Below are positions 45,636 to 57,991 of a stretch of 64,000 nt of DNA, piece by piece; position 1 is the first letter of the stretch, and every line of letters starts with the position of its first letter. Origin of the DNA: Alnus glutinosa (Eukaryota; Streptophyta; Magnoliopsida; Fagales; Betulaceae); NCBI RefSeq assembly GCF_958979055.1, contig NC_084891.1, forward strand, positions 23,562,001 through 23,626,000. Direction: 5' to 3'. The notes under the pieces are model-generated. The model was not told the origin of the DNA, did no database searches, and worked only from the letters and a program-made list of their open reading frames with translations. The translations under genes and the position numbers were made by a program.

Positions 45636-46397
45636 TGTTGGTACAATGTCTTCTTCGTGATATGCAAAATAATAAACAACTCGTTCGGAATGCCGACTAC
45701 ACCCACTTCGATGCCTAAGTTAGTTCAAACTGTTGATTTTCTGGAGATGATCAATAATCTCATAGCTTAGAGAATCTGAATCTAAATACCTGGTTTAGCA
45801 ATCTTATTTATAGGCTTAGAGTTATGAAACTACAGGAGTTCTTGAAGCACCATCAAATTAGGAGTTTGAGTCCTAAATAGCATAGGCTTTAATCTTATCT
45901 TCATAGAGTTTGAATTGGGTATTAGTGTCCAAGTCAGATAGTACACTGCCTCTTTAGCTTGTTTCCATGCTAATAGGTATCTTATCTCATATTTTATGGA
46001 ATAAGGGTCCATTATGAGATTCTCGGGATAAGAGTCTTATTAGAGGTTATGTAAAGTCCTAGATAAGGGTTTGAGCTCACAAATCTCGGACATTATTTGT
46101 TGAGTCCGAGAAGATCTCTTCAAGGCGATGTATTGTATCACTACCAATCCTTCGAGGCAATGATATCCCGAGATATACTCGCTCTGTTCAAACTGGGAAT
46201 ATACCTTAGAAAACTCTGAGCCCTGCAGAGTTTTAGGTCCGAGGTGCTCAGGCACTGAAGTAATCTTTCCATAGAAGGTTGTAGCTAACCTTCGAGATGG
46301 TCTGACTGAGGTGACCCAACCGGGCCGGACCGATTGGTTGAACTTTTGACTTGACTTTGAGTTCACGTGGCTTCGAAACTGATTATTTTTTTCAACA
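45636..46397 (-). mobile_element. Solo LTR, family L2 (762 bp), TSD TCTAT
   Basis: Starts TGTTGGTACAATG, ends TTTCAACA, flanked by TCTAT at 45631-45635 and 46398-46402. The paralogous site near 38415-38425 (AGCTATATCTATTACATT) is empty. A minus-strand TATAAATAAG near 45808-45817 and the shared CCGACTACACCCACTTCGAT word tie it to 39827-40489. Confidence 0.8.
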
Positions 46398-46891
46398 TCT
46401 ATCAAATTAGAAAGATGATTTCATTTTATCTTTCTAAATATTTAAGATGTTCTCATTAATTACAAAGTTAAAATAAATACATTAATAAAAATGAAGTAAT
46501 AAAAAATTATATGAGCTCATACACACATATGGACATGCATAAAACTATATATATATATATAGTTAACAAATCTGAAACAATAGGACCATAGGTCAGATTA
46601 GTCTAGTATTGACTTTGTGTGGCACATTGTTTTCAGCTCAGATTAAAAACTTATATGCTCTTATCCTTCCGCGTAGCTGTTGGTATATATATATTGATCA
46701 CTTTGTGCGACACATTGTTTTGAAGCCCAGATTAAATAAATACTGTTGTCTAGGTTGCTTTTTTTATAATAAAAGGCAGGTAGGTGGAACGGCGACATGA
46801 TATATTGACCAACAATATTCAATGGGTTCACTGTTTTGCCTGCACACGGGACTAGCTTGTTTTCTAAGGACAACATTAATTATTTCCATTT

Positions 46892-46944
<53 letters not shown>

Positions 46945-48589
46945 AGAGTTGCGGCGTCTTTGCAGCCTTCAAACTCCTAATTCAACGAACAACTGTAATC
47001 TCAATCATGCAGACGAATTGGGGAAACGTTCTTGTGTCTCTCGCGCATGACCTCGAAGCTTCTCGTTTAGACAGGTTTTTGATTCCAAACGCACCAATAG
47101 CAAATTAGTCATACACTACATAAAGTCAAAGATATCACCCAACCAAAAAAAATGATGAAACGTCTTGTACAGTAGCTGATAACTTTTCTACACGAATCGA
47201 TATAAACTCAACATGAAATTAGTGAGTTACAATTAAAGGATTTACCTGTTTAATTAAATAGGTCGAATAATGAATGACGCATATACTTTTATATTTATAC
47301 ATCAACACAACTCGAATCCGACACGTGACATTTAAGCTAATAATTTTGTATACAACTTGCAAACTGAACATGAACTCAACTCAAAATTAACATGATAGAA
47401 TTGATTAAAGATTTGATCCATTTAATTGAATATATTAAGTTATAATTGACTTATATATATATATATATATATATCCATATCTTGACATGTGAACACGAAC
47501 GGCCATCCGTAATGTAATCCACGCCATGTATTGACAGAACCGGAAACAACGTAAAATAGGTTGATCATAATGAAAATGACATCAAGTATATTGATTATTT
47601 TTTTTCCCCCTATCAGACCTTCAAATGAGAATATACCTAGCTATATATATATCATAGTCACGGAGTTATTATACAAGAGACAGACAGCAATATTCGGGCT
47701 ACTTTTTTCTTCTTATTTTTCACAGCATTCAGGCCAAGTACTGAGGTAATAGTATACTTTGTAGTTTTGCTGAGATATAGACAATTAATTAATTAATTAA
47801 TTACAGCTATAATCCTGCGACGTTACAGACAAAAAGAATCTATAAGATAGACAAGAAATTTGTCAAATATCTCTTCCATAAACGTGACTCTAAAGACTAA
47901 AGGTGGGTTGGAATCGTGGGACCTCCCGTTAGCATAGCTACAAATTAACAACGTCAAAACGTTCAGTTGATCATGCATGTGATGTCTGCAAGTAAGAAAC
48001 ATTGCAGCTATCTCCAGTCATGAAATACCCCATCAGACACGCTGTATATATATATATCTTTTGCATGCGTCTTCTATCATATCGGGAATTCAGGGCATTG
48101 TAGGTGGACAGACTGCTGAATATTATGATTTAAATACAAATGTACAACAATAAGAAGTAAGAATCTGTCAATTAAATATGCTAATAGTGCATGCCTCGTG
48201 AACGCTTTCGTTTAATTAATGTTTGATTCGTCTAGTATTGCTCATAATCTCGTGAATTCAGGTTGGAGATAGGATGACGACAGCTTTTCGATCTAGCTTC
48301 CTGTGATCATTTATTTGTTTATTGCAAGAAATATAATTAATTTTTTACTAATTGAAAATGAAGAAAGGAGGTATCTTTGTTTATCGGTTTGACACCGATA
48401 ATCCTTAAGAATTGTACTAGTTGCAAGTCATTTGCATGCGGAGGTAAATCCCCTTGTGAAAATTGGAGATAGAAATGTAATGATTTTTTTTTTTTCTATC
48501 TAAAATAGGAGGGTCTTTGCCGCTCCTTAAACGTACAGAGAAAGTGAAAGGAGACAGAATTGAAAGCGGCCTAAAAGCAGTAAGCAAAT
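46398..48589. other. Non-coding, microsatellite-rich
   Basis: Long (AT)n runs at about 46897-46940 and 47453-47474, shorter ones at 46544-46560 and 48043-48056, and an (ATTA)n-like run at 47787-47802. 46398-46450 pairs with 38425-38480. No gene is seen. Confidence 0.5.
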
Positions 48590-48765
48590 AATCATTTTTA
48601 ATGATCAGAAAAGAGTAACCTAAAAAGATAGTTAACCTGACGGCCAAGAGGGCAGCTTGGGCTTCACCCAAATTGGCGTATGAAGGGGGGAGCTTTAATG
48701 CATAGACAGCCAAGAAATTACCATTGGGGTCTCTTAGATTGGCTGCTCCAACTGAAGAGCTGAAA
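48590..48765 (-). pseudogene. LINE-type RNase H domain remnant
   Basis: Minus-strand translation reads SVGAANLRDPNGNFLAVYAL, then LPPSYANLGEAQAALLAVRL and TIFLGYSFLIIKND, the start of a plant retroelement RNase H-like domain (A.G.AVLRD..G, the Glu in EA.AALLA, and the strand leading to the GDS motif, here KND). The downstream frame is unrelated. It is a dead fragment. Confidence 0.65.
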
Positions 48766-49412
48766 TGAATTGTTGTTATGCTTAAAAAGCTCTCATATGG
48801 TGGTGTTTATATACAAAAATGGGAGATTAATTTGCATCTAAAGCAGTGATACATGGGGGACGGTTTTCCATCCCCCATCATCCCCTTTTTAATTTTTAAA
48901 TTAAAAAAAAAAAAATCAAAATTTATTCTTTGATGGTGACAAATTTATATATATTTTTTTATTTAAAAAATCAAAAGAGGGTGATGGGGAACGGTTGTTT
49001 GTCCCCACCTATCATTTTTCTTGCATCTATGAAAAGCAGTAGCCATTGCATATCACGTTGATCTTGATTGTTTTCCTTACTCGGCTTGATCGGAACAAAT
49101 TTTTTTATTTCCAAAATCTTACTTAACATGATCAGGATTTTTTTTTTTATAATTTGAAATTTCAACAATTTTTTCTACTCCTTATAATTTGGACCGGTTA
49201 AAAAGTTTACGTGTCAAGTTCGGGTCAATCCGTTTGACTCGCAAACCCGTTAAGAGTCAACTCTAACACGACCCGTTTAGCTAAAAGGGTCAGACGACCC
49301 TTCGATCCTAATATAACCAACTTAAATAACGGGTTGACACAACACGACCTGTTTGACCCATTATATAATAAAGTTTAAAATAAAAATAGAAACACAAATA
49401 TTAACTAAAAGA

Positions 49413-50640
49413 AATGATCATATTGTTTTATTAATCATATTACTCCACAGTTGAAAGTATGAAACATTGAGTTATTTTATTGTTTATTTGTTTTGGTTCA
49501 ACTTCAAGTTCGAAAACTTAAAAAATATATATATATATATATATATACACTTGGCTTATTTTTTTTTTAGTCTTTTCAAAAAGACTTAATTTTGTGTTAC
49601 GTGAGATTTTTTTTAGTTTAATCTTTACTTTTTAGATAGTGAGAGAAAGAGAGAAGTAACATGATTGTTTAGGTTTACATTTTAATGTTGAAAAAAAAAT
49701 GTTTTAGCATACGGATCAAACCGTTTATGACCCAAACTCTTTTAAGCTTAACCCTAACCATTTAACTTCGTGTCTAATTCGCGAGTTGTGTCAAAAGTTG
49801 ACCACCATAATTTCAATTGAAGAGAGGACTGTAAAAGACTTTCGATCCTAGCAGGGAGCCCAGTTATCCAAATATCTGCTCGGACAACTTAATCACTTGA
49901 TCGGAGAATCGAACACCTAACTTTACAATCCCCTACACATCAAATATCATATTGTTTTATTAATCATATTACTTCACAGTTGAAAATATGAAACATTGAA
50001 TTGTTTTATTATTTACTTGTTTTGGTTCAACTTCAAGTTTTTTTTGTTTTTTAGTCTTTTCCTTTTTTATTCAAGTTCTAACTCAATAAAAGAAAAAGAC
50101 TTATTTTGTGTTATGTAAGATTTTTTTAATTTAGTCTCTACTTTTTAGACAGTGAGAGAAAGAGAGGTAACGTGATTATTTAGGTTTACATTTTAGTGTT
50201 AAAAAAAAAAATGTTTAACCATACAGATCAAACCATTTATGATTCAAACTCTTTTAAACTTATTCCTAACTATTTAAATTTGTGTCAAATTTATAAGTTG
50301 TGTCAAAAATTAACTGACCTACTTTCAATCGGGAAAGAGGGCTGTAAAAAGCTTTCGATCCTAGAGAAATGCTAAACATCTTAAATTTTTTTTCCAAAAG
50401 TTGGTTCCCAAATGATGTGTCACAATCCCATGAGATTGTGACATATTTTTCAAAATGATAGATCATATGAAATTGGAACACATCATTTAAAAATTAACTT
50501 TTAAAAAAAAAATTTAGGATGTCTAGCATTCCCCTCGATCCTAACGAGGAGCCCAATTATTTGGAATACCTGCTCGGACAACCTAATCACTTGTTTGGAG
50601 AATCGGACACCTAACTTCATAATCCCCTACACCTGAAGCA
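49413..50640. repeat. Direct duplication of about 0.55 kb
   Basis: 49413-49945 and 49947-50640 are head-to-tail copies: CATATTGTTTTATTAATCAT, GAAACATTGA, TTTTTAGATAGTGAGAGAAA and CTGCTCGGACAACTTAATCA occur in order in both. The second copy carries a 172-bp MITE at 50364-50535; the first retains the empty site. The section has no gene. Confidence 0.75.
50364..50535. mobile_element. hAT-type MITE (172 bp), TSD CGATCCTA
   Basis: CGATCCTA at 50356-50363 and 50536-50543 flanks ends GAGAAATGCTAAACATCTTA and, inverted, AGGGGAATGCTAGACATCCT. The first tandem copy (about 49846-49860) has a single CGATCCTA, the empty site. It is the same terminal type as 60384-61134. Confidence 0.82.
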
Positions 50641-52110
50641 GAGGATTGAAGCTCTAGGAATCGTTGGGGATCCCTCTACTTCATAACATCCCGTGGGCCT
50701 AGTGGCTACTCTGCCAGAAGCTATGGCAACCTCTGACCTAGAAACGCAGAACCCTGGTGCACCCCAAATCAGAAAAATTCGCAGCTGTAGTACAACTGGC
50801 CAGTAACATTATACAATCATCGTACAACTGGCCAGTAACATTAATGTTTTTCTACAGTGTTTTCCGAGGAGAAAGATTCAGAACATTAGACGACGCCAGG
50901 CTTGCTAGAGCTCAATTAATTAAGCCCGTGTCTCGTTCATTCCTTCCACTAAACTCCCACCAGTTAATATGTTCTTCTATACGTATAATATACTTAAAAA
51001 TTAGCTTAGTGTCTGAGTAGCAAGGATGGTATGATTTGGACCTACAAATGGCCCCAATTTTGTAACTCCTGTAATCCACCTAGGTCTGGCTCTTGACCCC
51101 TTGCTGCATTAATTATACGGGTAGACCCAATTAAGTAAAGTAAAATTTTGTCTTTAGTCCAATGAATTTTTCACAATAATCAGAAAAATAAAAAGAAAGT
51201 TATAAAATAAAAACTTTTAAATTGGAAGGCGTTGGGCCAATTGGTAGTCACTAGTCAGTACACTTGATTCAGAACTTCCATGATTTAGGTTATATATATA
51301 TATATATATATAACTAATTGTCCTTCAGCCTTTCAGGGAAAGTTTCTTCAAAAAAAGAGAGAAAAAAAAAGATAAGGCTGGCCTACCTTACGTGTTAGCT
51401 TTGACGTGTCAGCTTGATCCAACTGGACTCCTGCAGAGTCCTGCTGATTTACTAGTCTCACGGGTTTTGTATGTCTGTCAGACTGTGAGTCACAGTGGAG
51501 AGGCAGGGCGCGTCATCTCACGGTTTCGCCTCGGATACCCACTGGCCCTTGTGGCCCAAAGGTAGATTGCCAGTTGGATCAGACTGCGCTTCCCAATAAA
51601 ATACACTCATTCATGGTAAGCCACCAGCTGTCCTCCTAACGTCTATTTTTCTTATAATACCCTTCTCTGCTTTTACCCTTCAATTGTAGGACTTAAGCTG
51701 TTTTGGTCATTTAACAACTCCTGCCATCTGTAGCTAAGCTGTAATGCTTTTTGGATTCTAGCGAGAAAAAAAGGTTCGCTTGCTTCCACGTTTGCTTTAA
51801 GAAACCACAAACCCACGGGTTTCTCATGCATACTACGCCACGCTCCATAACAATCCCTCTATGCCTGGAGAGTGGAGTCCAAGTGCGTGGAAGTCGCGTG
51901 AGATCTGAATAAGAAAACGCGCTTGGGAGTACCGTTGCCCGTTGGGACATCTTTTCTTACTGGCTAATAAGTCGCAACTCCTCAATGGCAGCAAGCTAGC
52001 TCCCACACACACACACACACACACTATTTACTGTCACTTTCTGAGCAATTTCCTTTAGCCACATTACACTTTATTTAATCTAATTTATTAATAAACCTCA
52101 ATTTTCGACC
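50641..52110. other. Upstream region of EXORDIUM gene 2
   Basis: A short repeat CAACTGGCCAGTAACATTA occurs twice at about 50792 and 50824. A (TA)n run lies at about 51292-51312 and a (CA)n run at 52004-52023. ACGTGTTAGC and GACGTGTCAGC words near 51390-51410 are ACGT-core sites of the kind bound by bZIP or bHLH factors, but this is only suggestive. No gene is seen. Confidence 0.45.
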
Positions 52111-52120
52111 TATATATAAA
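52111..52120 (+). promoter_or_regulatory. TATA box of EXORDIUM gene 2
   Basis: TATATATAAA followed by GGCGCC, 91-100 bp before the ATG at 52211. The ATG is in a good plant context (AAGAAAAAATGGCC). Confidence 0.7.
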
Positions 52121-52210
52121 GGCGCCTCTCCCACAGTCCAATCTCACTCACAAACGCAAGCTATCTCAGCTTCTACTCCTCTTCTCTTCATTCACTGTAC
52201 TCAAGAAAAA

Positions 52211-53170
52211 ATGGCCTCTTTCGCTTCTGAAACTTTCTTCATACTTTTCCTTGTGATCTCTCTGATTCAAGTAGCTTTGGCTACAAGAAAGCTCAACGAG
52301 CTTGTGCAAGACCAGCCTCAGCTCTTGCATTACCACAATGGCCCTCTTCTTTCGGGCAAAATCTCCGTCAACCTCATCTGGTACGGCAACTTCAAGCCTT
52401 CCCAGAGAGCAATCATCTCCGATTTCATCACCTCCCTGTCATCTTCTACATCCCAAAAGGCCCAACCCTCTGTTGCCACCTGGTGGAAAACCACCGAGAA
52501 ATACTATCATCTCACCTCCAAGAAACAACACTCGTCTTTTTCCCTCTCTTTGGGAAACCAAATACTGGACGAGAGCTACTCATTGGGAAAGTCACTAACG
52601 TCCAAGCAAATTGTGGAATTGGCTTCCAGGGGTGACCAGAAGAACGCTATTAACGTCGTTCTCACCGCCTCAGATGTGGCTGTCGAGAAGTTCTGTCTTA
52701 GCCGGTGTGGGACTCACGGGTCTGCACCGGGCTCAAAGGCTGGTCACGTTAAGGGCAAGAACTACAGGTACGCTTACATCTGGGTTGGGAACTCTGAGAT
52801 CCAGTGCCCAGGCCAATGCGCGTGGCCATTCCACCAGCCCATCTACGGACCCCAGAGCCCACCCCTGGTCGCACCCAACAACGATGTGGGTCTGGACGGC
52901 ATGACGATCAACCTGGCTAGCCTCTTGGCCGGGACTGTGACGAACCCATTTGGAAACGGCTACTTCCAGGGCCCGGCGGAGGCTCCCCTAGAGGCCGCAT
53001 CCGCTTGTCCTGGGGTATATGGCAAAGGGGCTTACCCTGGTTATGCTGGGGACCTTTTGGTGGATCCTACAACTGGTGCAAGCTACAATGCTCATGGAAG
53101 TAATGGGAGGAAGTACATGCTTCCTGCTTTGTATGATCCTGCAACATCTTCTTGTTCAACTCTGGTTTGA
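52211..53170 (+). CDS. EXO: EXORDIUM protein (PHI-1 family), gene 2
   Basis: A single exon of 319 residues, the usual EXORDIUM length. It is a secreted apoplastic protein associated with cell expansion in the family; the molecular activity is unknown. Signal peptide 1 to about 24 ([16 protein letters not shown]), mature start TRKLNEL. Landmarks are [59 protein letters not shown], the Cys-rich [81 protein letters not shown] and the C-terminal CSTLV. It forms a tandem pair with the gene at 59258; the shared 3' flanks show a several-kb duplication. Intact. Confidence 0.95.
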   Translation: MASFASETFFILFLVISLIQVALATRKLNELVQDQPQLLHYHNGPLLSGKISVNLIWYGNFKPSQRAIISDFITSLSSSTSQKAQPSVATWWKTTEKYYHLTSKKQHSSFSLSLGNQILDESYSLGKSLTSKQIVELASRGDQKNAINVVLTASDVAVEKFCLSRCGTHGSAPGSKAGHVKGKNYRYAYIWVGNSEIQCPGQCAWPFHQPIYGPQSPPLVAPNNDVGLDGMTINLASLLAGTVTNPFGNGYFQGPAEAPLEAASACPGVYGKGAYPGYAGDLLVDPTTGASYNAHGSNGRKYMLPALYDPATSSCSTLV

Positions 53171-53534
53171 TCAAAAAGGAGATAGTGGATTAGTTCCGGT
53201 AGAGCAGGAGACTAGTGGAAAATGTGGAATGTTTACGCTACGTAGAGAGAGAGGCAGATAATCCAATTCATTTATTTGTTCATTTATTTTGGTTCTGCGG
53301 ATAAATACAAGAGCAAATTACTTTGGTTTGCTTCTTAAATTGATGAGAGTTGAGACCCTTCAAATTTTGAATCTTTGCCTATTCAGGAGATCGGCCATTA
53401 TTGCTTAATATGCTTACGTTCTAAGGGAAACCAGTCTGTAAAAATGTGCATCATTAATCATAAGCATTATTTGAATAAAATCAAACTATTTTCTTGTTAC
53501 AATTTCTAGCTCCATCCTCCGGATCAACTGTTAC
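53171..53534. other. 3' flank of EXORDIUM gene 2
   Basis: Likely 3' UTR and terminator region. GATTTATTC/TTCATTTATTT-type words and CTCCATCCTCCGGATCAAC (about 53510) match the flank of gene 3 at 60285-60365. Confidence 0.5.
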
Positions 53535-53827
53535 CGGTCCTGTTTGGCAATTCCCTCTCCTTCCTTTTCTTTATTTTTACTTATCTAAAAAAATATCTAC
53601 TTCAAAATATTCTTAATTTTTTTTTTATTTTTTATATCACTTCAACATTTTTTTATTACTATTTAAATAAAAAAAAAAATTCACTATAATATAATTTTTT
53701 TTTTCACTTTTTCATATAAATTCTTTCAATTTTATATCACAATAATTACATTTTATTATTAATTAAAAAAAATAAAAAATAAAATATTCTCCCCCAATAT
53801 TAGGGAAGAGAGTTGCCAAACAGGCCC
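53535..53827. mobile_element. Tourist-like MITE (about 293 bp)
   Basis: The inner ends GGTCCTGTTTGGCAATTCCC and, inverted, GGGCCTGTTTGGCAACTCTC form a TIR of the PIF/Harbinger Tourist type, with TAC on both sides. The gene 3 flank (ATCAACAGTTACTACTTGCC, about 60361) lacks it. The exact ends are uncertain by one or two bases. It is AT-rich inside. Confidence 0.72.
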
Positions 53828-54941
53828 TACTTAACAAAAAATCCCAACATTCCGGGACCCAACTACGATGGTGGTCCCTTCCCCAAATGATTGGCTTCTC
53901 GATAATTAAGCACGTGTACGGTATTTTTATATTAAATTTTAGGGAAAACTAAGCGATTTTGCAATTGCAATTTTGCAAATCCTCTTTTAATTTTATTTTT
54001 TATTTTTGTTATAATAGCTCAAAATGCCCCCTATTTAAAGAAGAAAAAAAAAAAGGTAAAAATTTGTCACTTCAGCCAATCCATAGCTGGCCTGGGGTCG
54101 GCCCGGAGTGGCGATGGGTGAGTCTAAGGTGTTTTTTAATTTTTACTATGTTTCTTTTTTTAATAAAAATGATGAAATTAAAAGCAGCTGAAATATAAGA
54201 TATTAATATTGGAAAGATGATACATGCACAATAAGTGTACAATACCAAGACACAATATGTAGGTTCCACCCCAATGTGCTTTGATGCTGTATATCTGTAG
54301 TGCACTTGTTGTAATTTGAGCATTTCCCTTAAAGTTTTGATGTTATGATTGCAAAATTATAATTAAAGTTTCTCTTAAATTTTATCTAAAATGCATTGAA
54401 AATTAATATCCAAATTATTTTTAGCGAATTCCATGAACAAAGAACACATGTAAAATTTTGTCTGAATCTATGTTGAGTGGTGTTAATTGATTATTGAGAA
54501 CATATAGCACCGCCCTGAGGCTGAATTGATTCTATAGTTTTTAGGACAGCAAGTGGATTATACATCTTTTTTCTTTTTTCTTTTTTCTTTTTTGTCGTTA
54601 CTTATGGTTCTAATAATCTTAAAGGTAGTGAGTTAAATATCTAGTGACTTAGCTACAAAAACCAGACGGCCAGGAGGAGGGAAGCATAGAGATGCCTCTC
54701 TCCCCTTCTACTTCCCTTTTCATCTTCTCTTTATCCTTTTAAAGCTTTATACCACTTTTGAGTCCTTACACGACTTTATTGATGCTTTATCTCTCGTATT
54801 TGTTAATCTATCCAAAAAGTTTGGTCTCTTCTATGGAAATCAAAGCCTCAATCCATCCACCTTTGCCTTGTCGGCTCCTCTACTTGGCTACGACGTCCCA
54901 TCCCTTCAGATTTACCTTGTATTATTGATTTGGTGTTCTTA
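53828..54941. other. Duplicated 3' flank shared with EXORDIUM gene 3
   Basis: Homologous to 61135-61777 and 63103-63530: CAACATTCCGGGACCCAACT, AATTAAGCACGTGTAC, GAACATATAGCACCGCCCTG. It contains no hAT element where 61778-63102 has one. Open frames here are short and unsupported. Confidence 0.6.
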
Positions 54942-55185
54942 TTAAGTTAATCTTGTCGATGTAGGACATTTTAACATGCTCCTTCATGTGTGTCAACTTT
55001 GGCCAAACACGTGTTCAACATATAGGAGGGAAATACTAATTATTGCAAGAGACCCGCTCTAATACCATGTGAAAAGTTCATGAATCCATTGATACTCTCA
55101 AAAGACACATTGAGAGAGGAGGAATGTCCATGACTTTTAAAGTACCCAGATCAAGTTAATCTTGTTGATATGGGACACTTTAACA
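54942..55185 (-). mobile_element. TRIM-like retrotransposon remnant
   Basis: Read on the minus strand, a 118-bp LTR (55185-55068; TGTTAAAGTGTCC..TTTTCACA) is followed at once by TGGTATTAGAGC (55067-55056), one base from the TGGTATCAGAGC primer-binding site that pairs with initiator tRNA-Met, then about 80 bp of internal DNA and the first 35 bp of a second LTR (54976-54942; TGTTAAAATGTCC). The size fits a TRIM. The gene 3 flank near 63530-63590 lacks it. The second LTR is truncated. Confidence 0.68.
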
Positions 55186-55770
55186 TTCACCACCGTCATC
55201 TTTGGCCTCTCTGCTCCCCATCCCCGGTTCTTACGCCCACGTCGCTGCCTCAAGCGCCTCCACCTCGCCATCTCTGCTGCTTATGCTTTTGTTTATTGGG
55301 TTTTATGTTTTATTTATGCTTTTTCCTTGATTTTTCAGTTTCTATTATTGCTTTTCTTTAAAATTTTACATAGAATTGAAAGATATTTTGAGGGTCATAC
55401 ATTTATTGTTGGAAGTTATAGACTAGACCACCTATCAATTAAATTGAGTAGTGAATTAAGGGAGGGCCTCTCCTTCTGTATCCTCCCATTTTTAAAATGA
55501 GAGGATGCCATGTGTTGAAAATGAGATCTAAAGGCCATAATTAAGCCATGTCATTCATCTAAAAAAGAATGCGGCTCCTACAATCAAGTCTCATTTTTTC
55601 CTCCAAAGTTTTGTACTCATCTCTCTTTAGGAGCCCATTCTTGTTTTCTACCAACTCCTTTTTTCCTAAAATTTGATGAGATGAGACGTGCTCCTTGATA
55701 CTAATTATTGAGACAATTTTTGATATGGTGTAAACAAGGGTCTCACTCTGATGCTTAAATTAGTTTCTAG

Positions 55771-55808
<38 letters not shown>

Positions 55809-57291
55809 AGTAAAAAAAAAGTGTATCTTCTACCTCAAGAATTCAGTATGTCGTTTATACCATAGATATGAGCTTATTTATAGGCTTGATGATGAGCGCC
55901 CTTACTGCTAGAGTTTTGTGTTCTTTGGCTTAAGAGCGCCGTCAGAGTTTGATTTAAACTCAAACTCCTCTATCCTCTAATCTCAAGATTCTTTCCTTAT
56001 CAATCTCTAAGCGATATCTTTGGCGACAAATCCGGGATTAGTTTCAATCCCGAATTTCCCAAAACAGATTGCGATCTCAAAAGATCTGGATCGCGACTCC
56101 TTTCTTAATTCGACTTGGGTTGGAGTCGATACCTGAGTTCCCGAGACATGCTTATCCCGGACCTTGGCGGACTAAGTTAGCTCTTAATCTGAGGATGTCT
56201 GCGTTCTCAGGACTCAATCCAAATGTACCTTCTGCCGCGTATTATAGGGAATAGCTGCTTAGTTTCTTACTCCCGGGACAGGACTTTTCAAGAGTGCTGC
56301 TATCTTTGTTGCTTAATGTCTATCTCCCGGGGTAAGACTTCCCGAGAGTCTTGTTGTCTCTTCCTCGGGCCGATACTGACCTAATGTCCCATGATTCTTC
56401 AGATGGGCCGATCTGAGTGGAATTATTCACAACACTTATGTTGCGAATAGAGATGAGATGTTGTATTTCTTGATACTTATATAGCAAGTTAAGTTGGATG
56501 ATATAAATAGATGTCACCTTATTGGAGCTAGGGCAGAACCACCCTATCTTTGAGGGGTTTTGAGACCTTCCAAATTTTAAAAAAATTCATAATAAATTGA
56601 AAATTTCTTCTAAATTATAAAATGAGCCCCCAAAATTAACTTTTTACCCTTCAATTTTTTAGTTTTGTTCCCCTAATAAAAGTCTAGTTTTGTCCCTGAT
56701 TAAAGCTAAGATTAGGTCTATGATCTTGTTTAGATCATGCATGAATAGCCCACCACAATACATGTAACATGTGATTAGCCAAATGCAAGAACCTTAATAT
56801 GGTGCCCAAGGTAGTGAGCAAACAAAGCACTCGAGCTATATGCTTGAGTAGCGTCTAGACTAGGATCTACAAGATATTTTAAGTTTAGACTTACGCTCTT
56901 TTGGAAAGATAAGTCCACTAAAAAATATATTTCATACTACATGCGCTTATTCGACCGAAATTAGAAATTGCTGAATAGATCCCTTCCTCACCATGCGAGT
57001 CCCATGAGTCATTTTATGACTATTATACGCCTTTGTTGTGACTATATCACAAGACGAAGGTCTTGATGTCTACTATACTATCGTGTTGCCTATGGCTATG
57101 ATTGATGCGGTCTAAAAGAACATTGCTGGAAAAGCGATTGGACCAAAGTTGAATGACATGGGAGTAAAAGGAAGACTATTTGATAATACATTCCTAAGGG
57201 TATTCACTATCAACAGGTTATGGCGCTACGTGGCTATAGCAACATGATCGTGAATACATCACGGTAATTATAGGCAAGTCAAGCATTATGC

Positions 57292-57323
<32 letters not shown>

Positions 57324-57958
57324 CTTGAAAGGGATTAGAACTACTTAATTAGAAGTGTTTGAATGATTCTAGGGCATAAAGAGATAATTTTAGAGATGTT
57401 GCTATACTTGTCATTTTGATAAATATTTGGTATAGCCGTATAGGGTTCCCATCCCTTCTTTTTGTAGAAGTGCTTGGTGGTCGAACATTCTATTTTAAAG
57501 TATAAATATGATGAAAAACACATTAAGAGATACATGAACAATTGTGCCCGTTGTATGTGAGTGTGAGATGTTAGATGGAAGGGCGCCCACAATGAGTGCG
57601 CCCCTCCGCATGCTTTTGAAAAGCACGTCAAAAAGTGAAGTGTTTGTAACACTTAGCTTGATTACAACCCCTATCAATTACGCCAGACATGTGTTAATGC
57701 TTAACAATTAATATGGAGTAACGTACATGGGTTACAACAATGTTTGCTCCTCCCCATCAATGGGTGGGGGGCTATACAATTTCCCCCTATGTCTTTTGAG
57801 TAATTTTGGATGGAGGGTTTGTGAGTATTACTCCAATAGCTTTGGTAGTATACTCCACCGCCGAAAGCAAAGTCACGTCGTTGGAGAATTACGTGGAACA
57901 ACAAATTTCAATGTAATTGAGGTTCTATTTTAATTTTGCTATGCTATTTTATTTTCTA

Positions 57959-57991
<33 letters not shown>

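Noticed and set aside
55690..56430. Third complete L2 solo LTR
   Set aside because: It shares L2-like words and a TATA box, but no matching TG..CA ends with a 5-bp duplication could be found.
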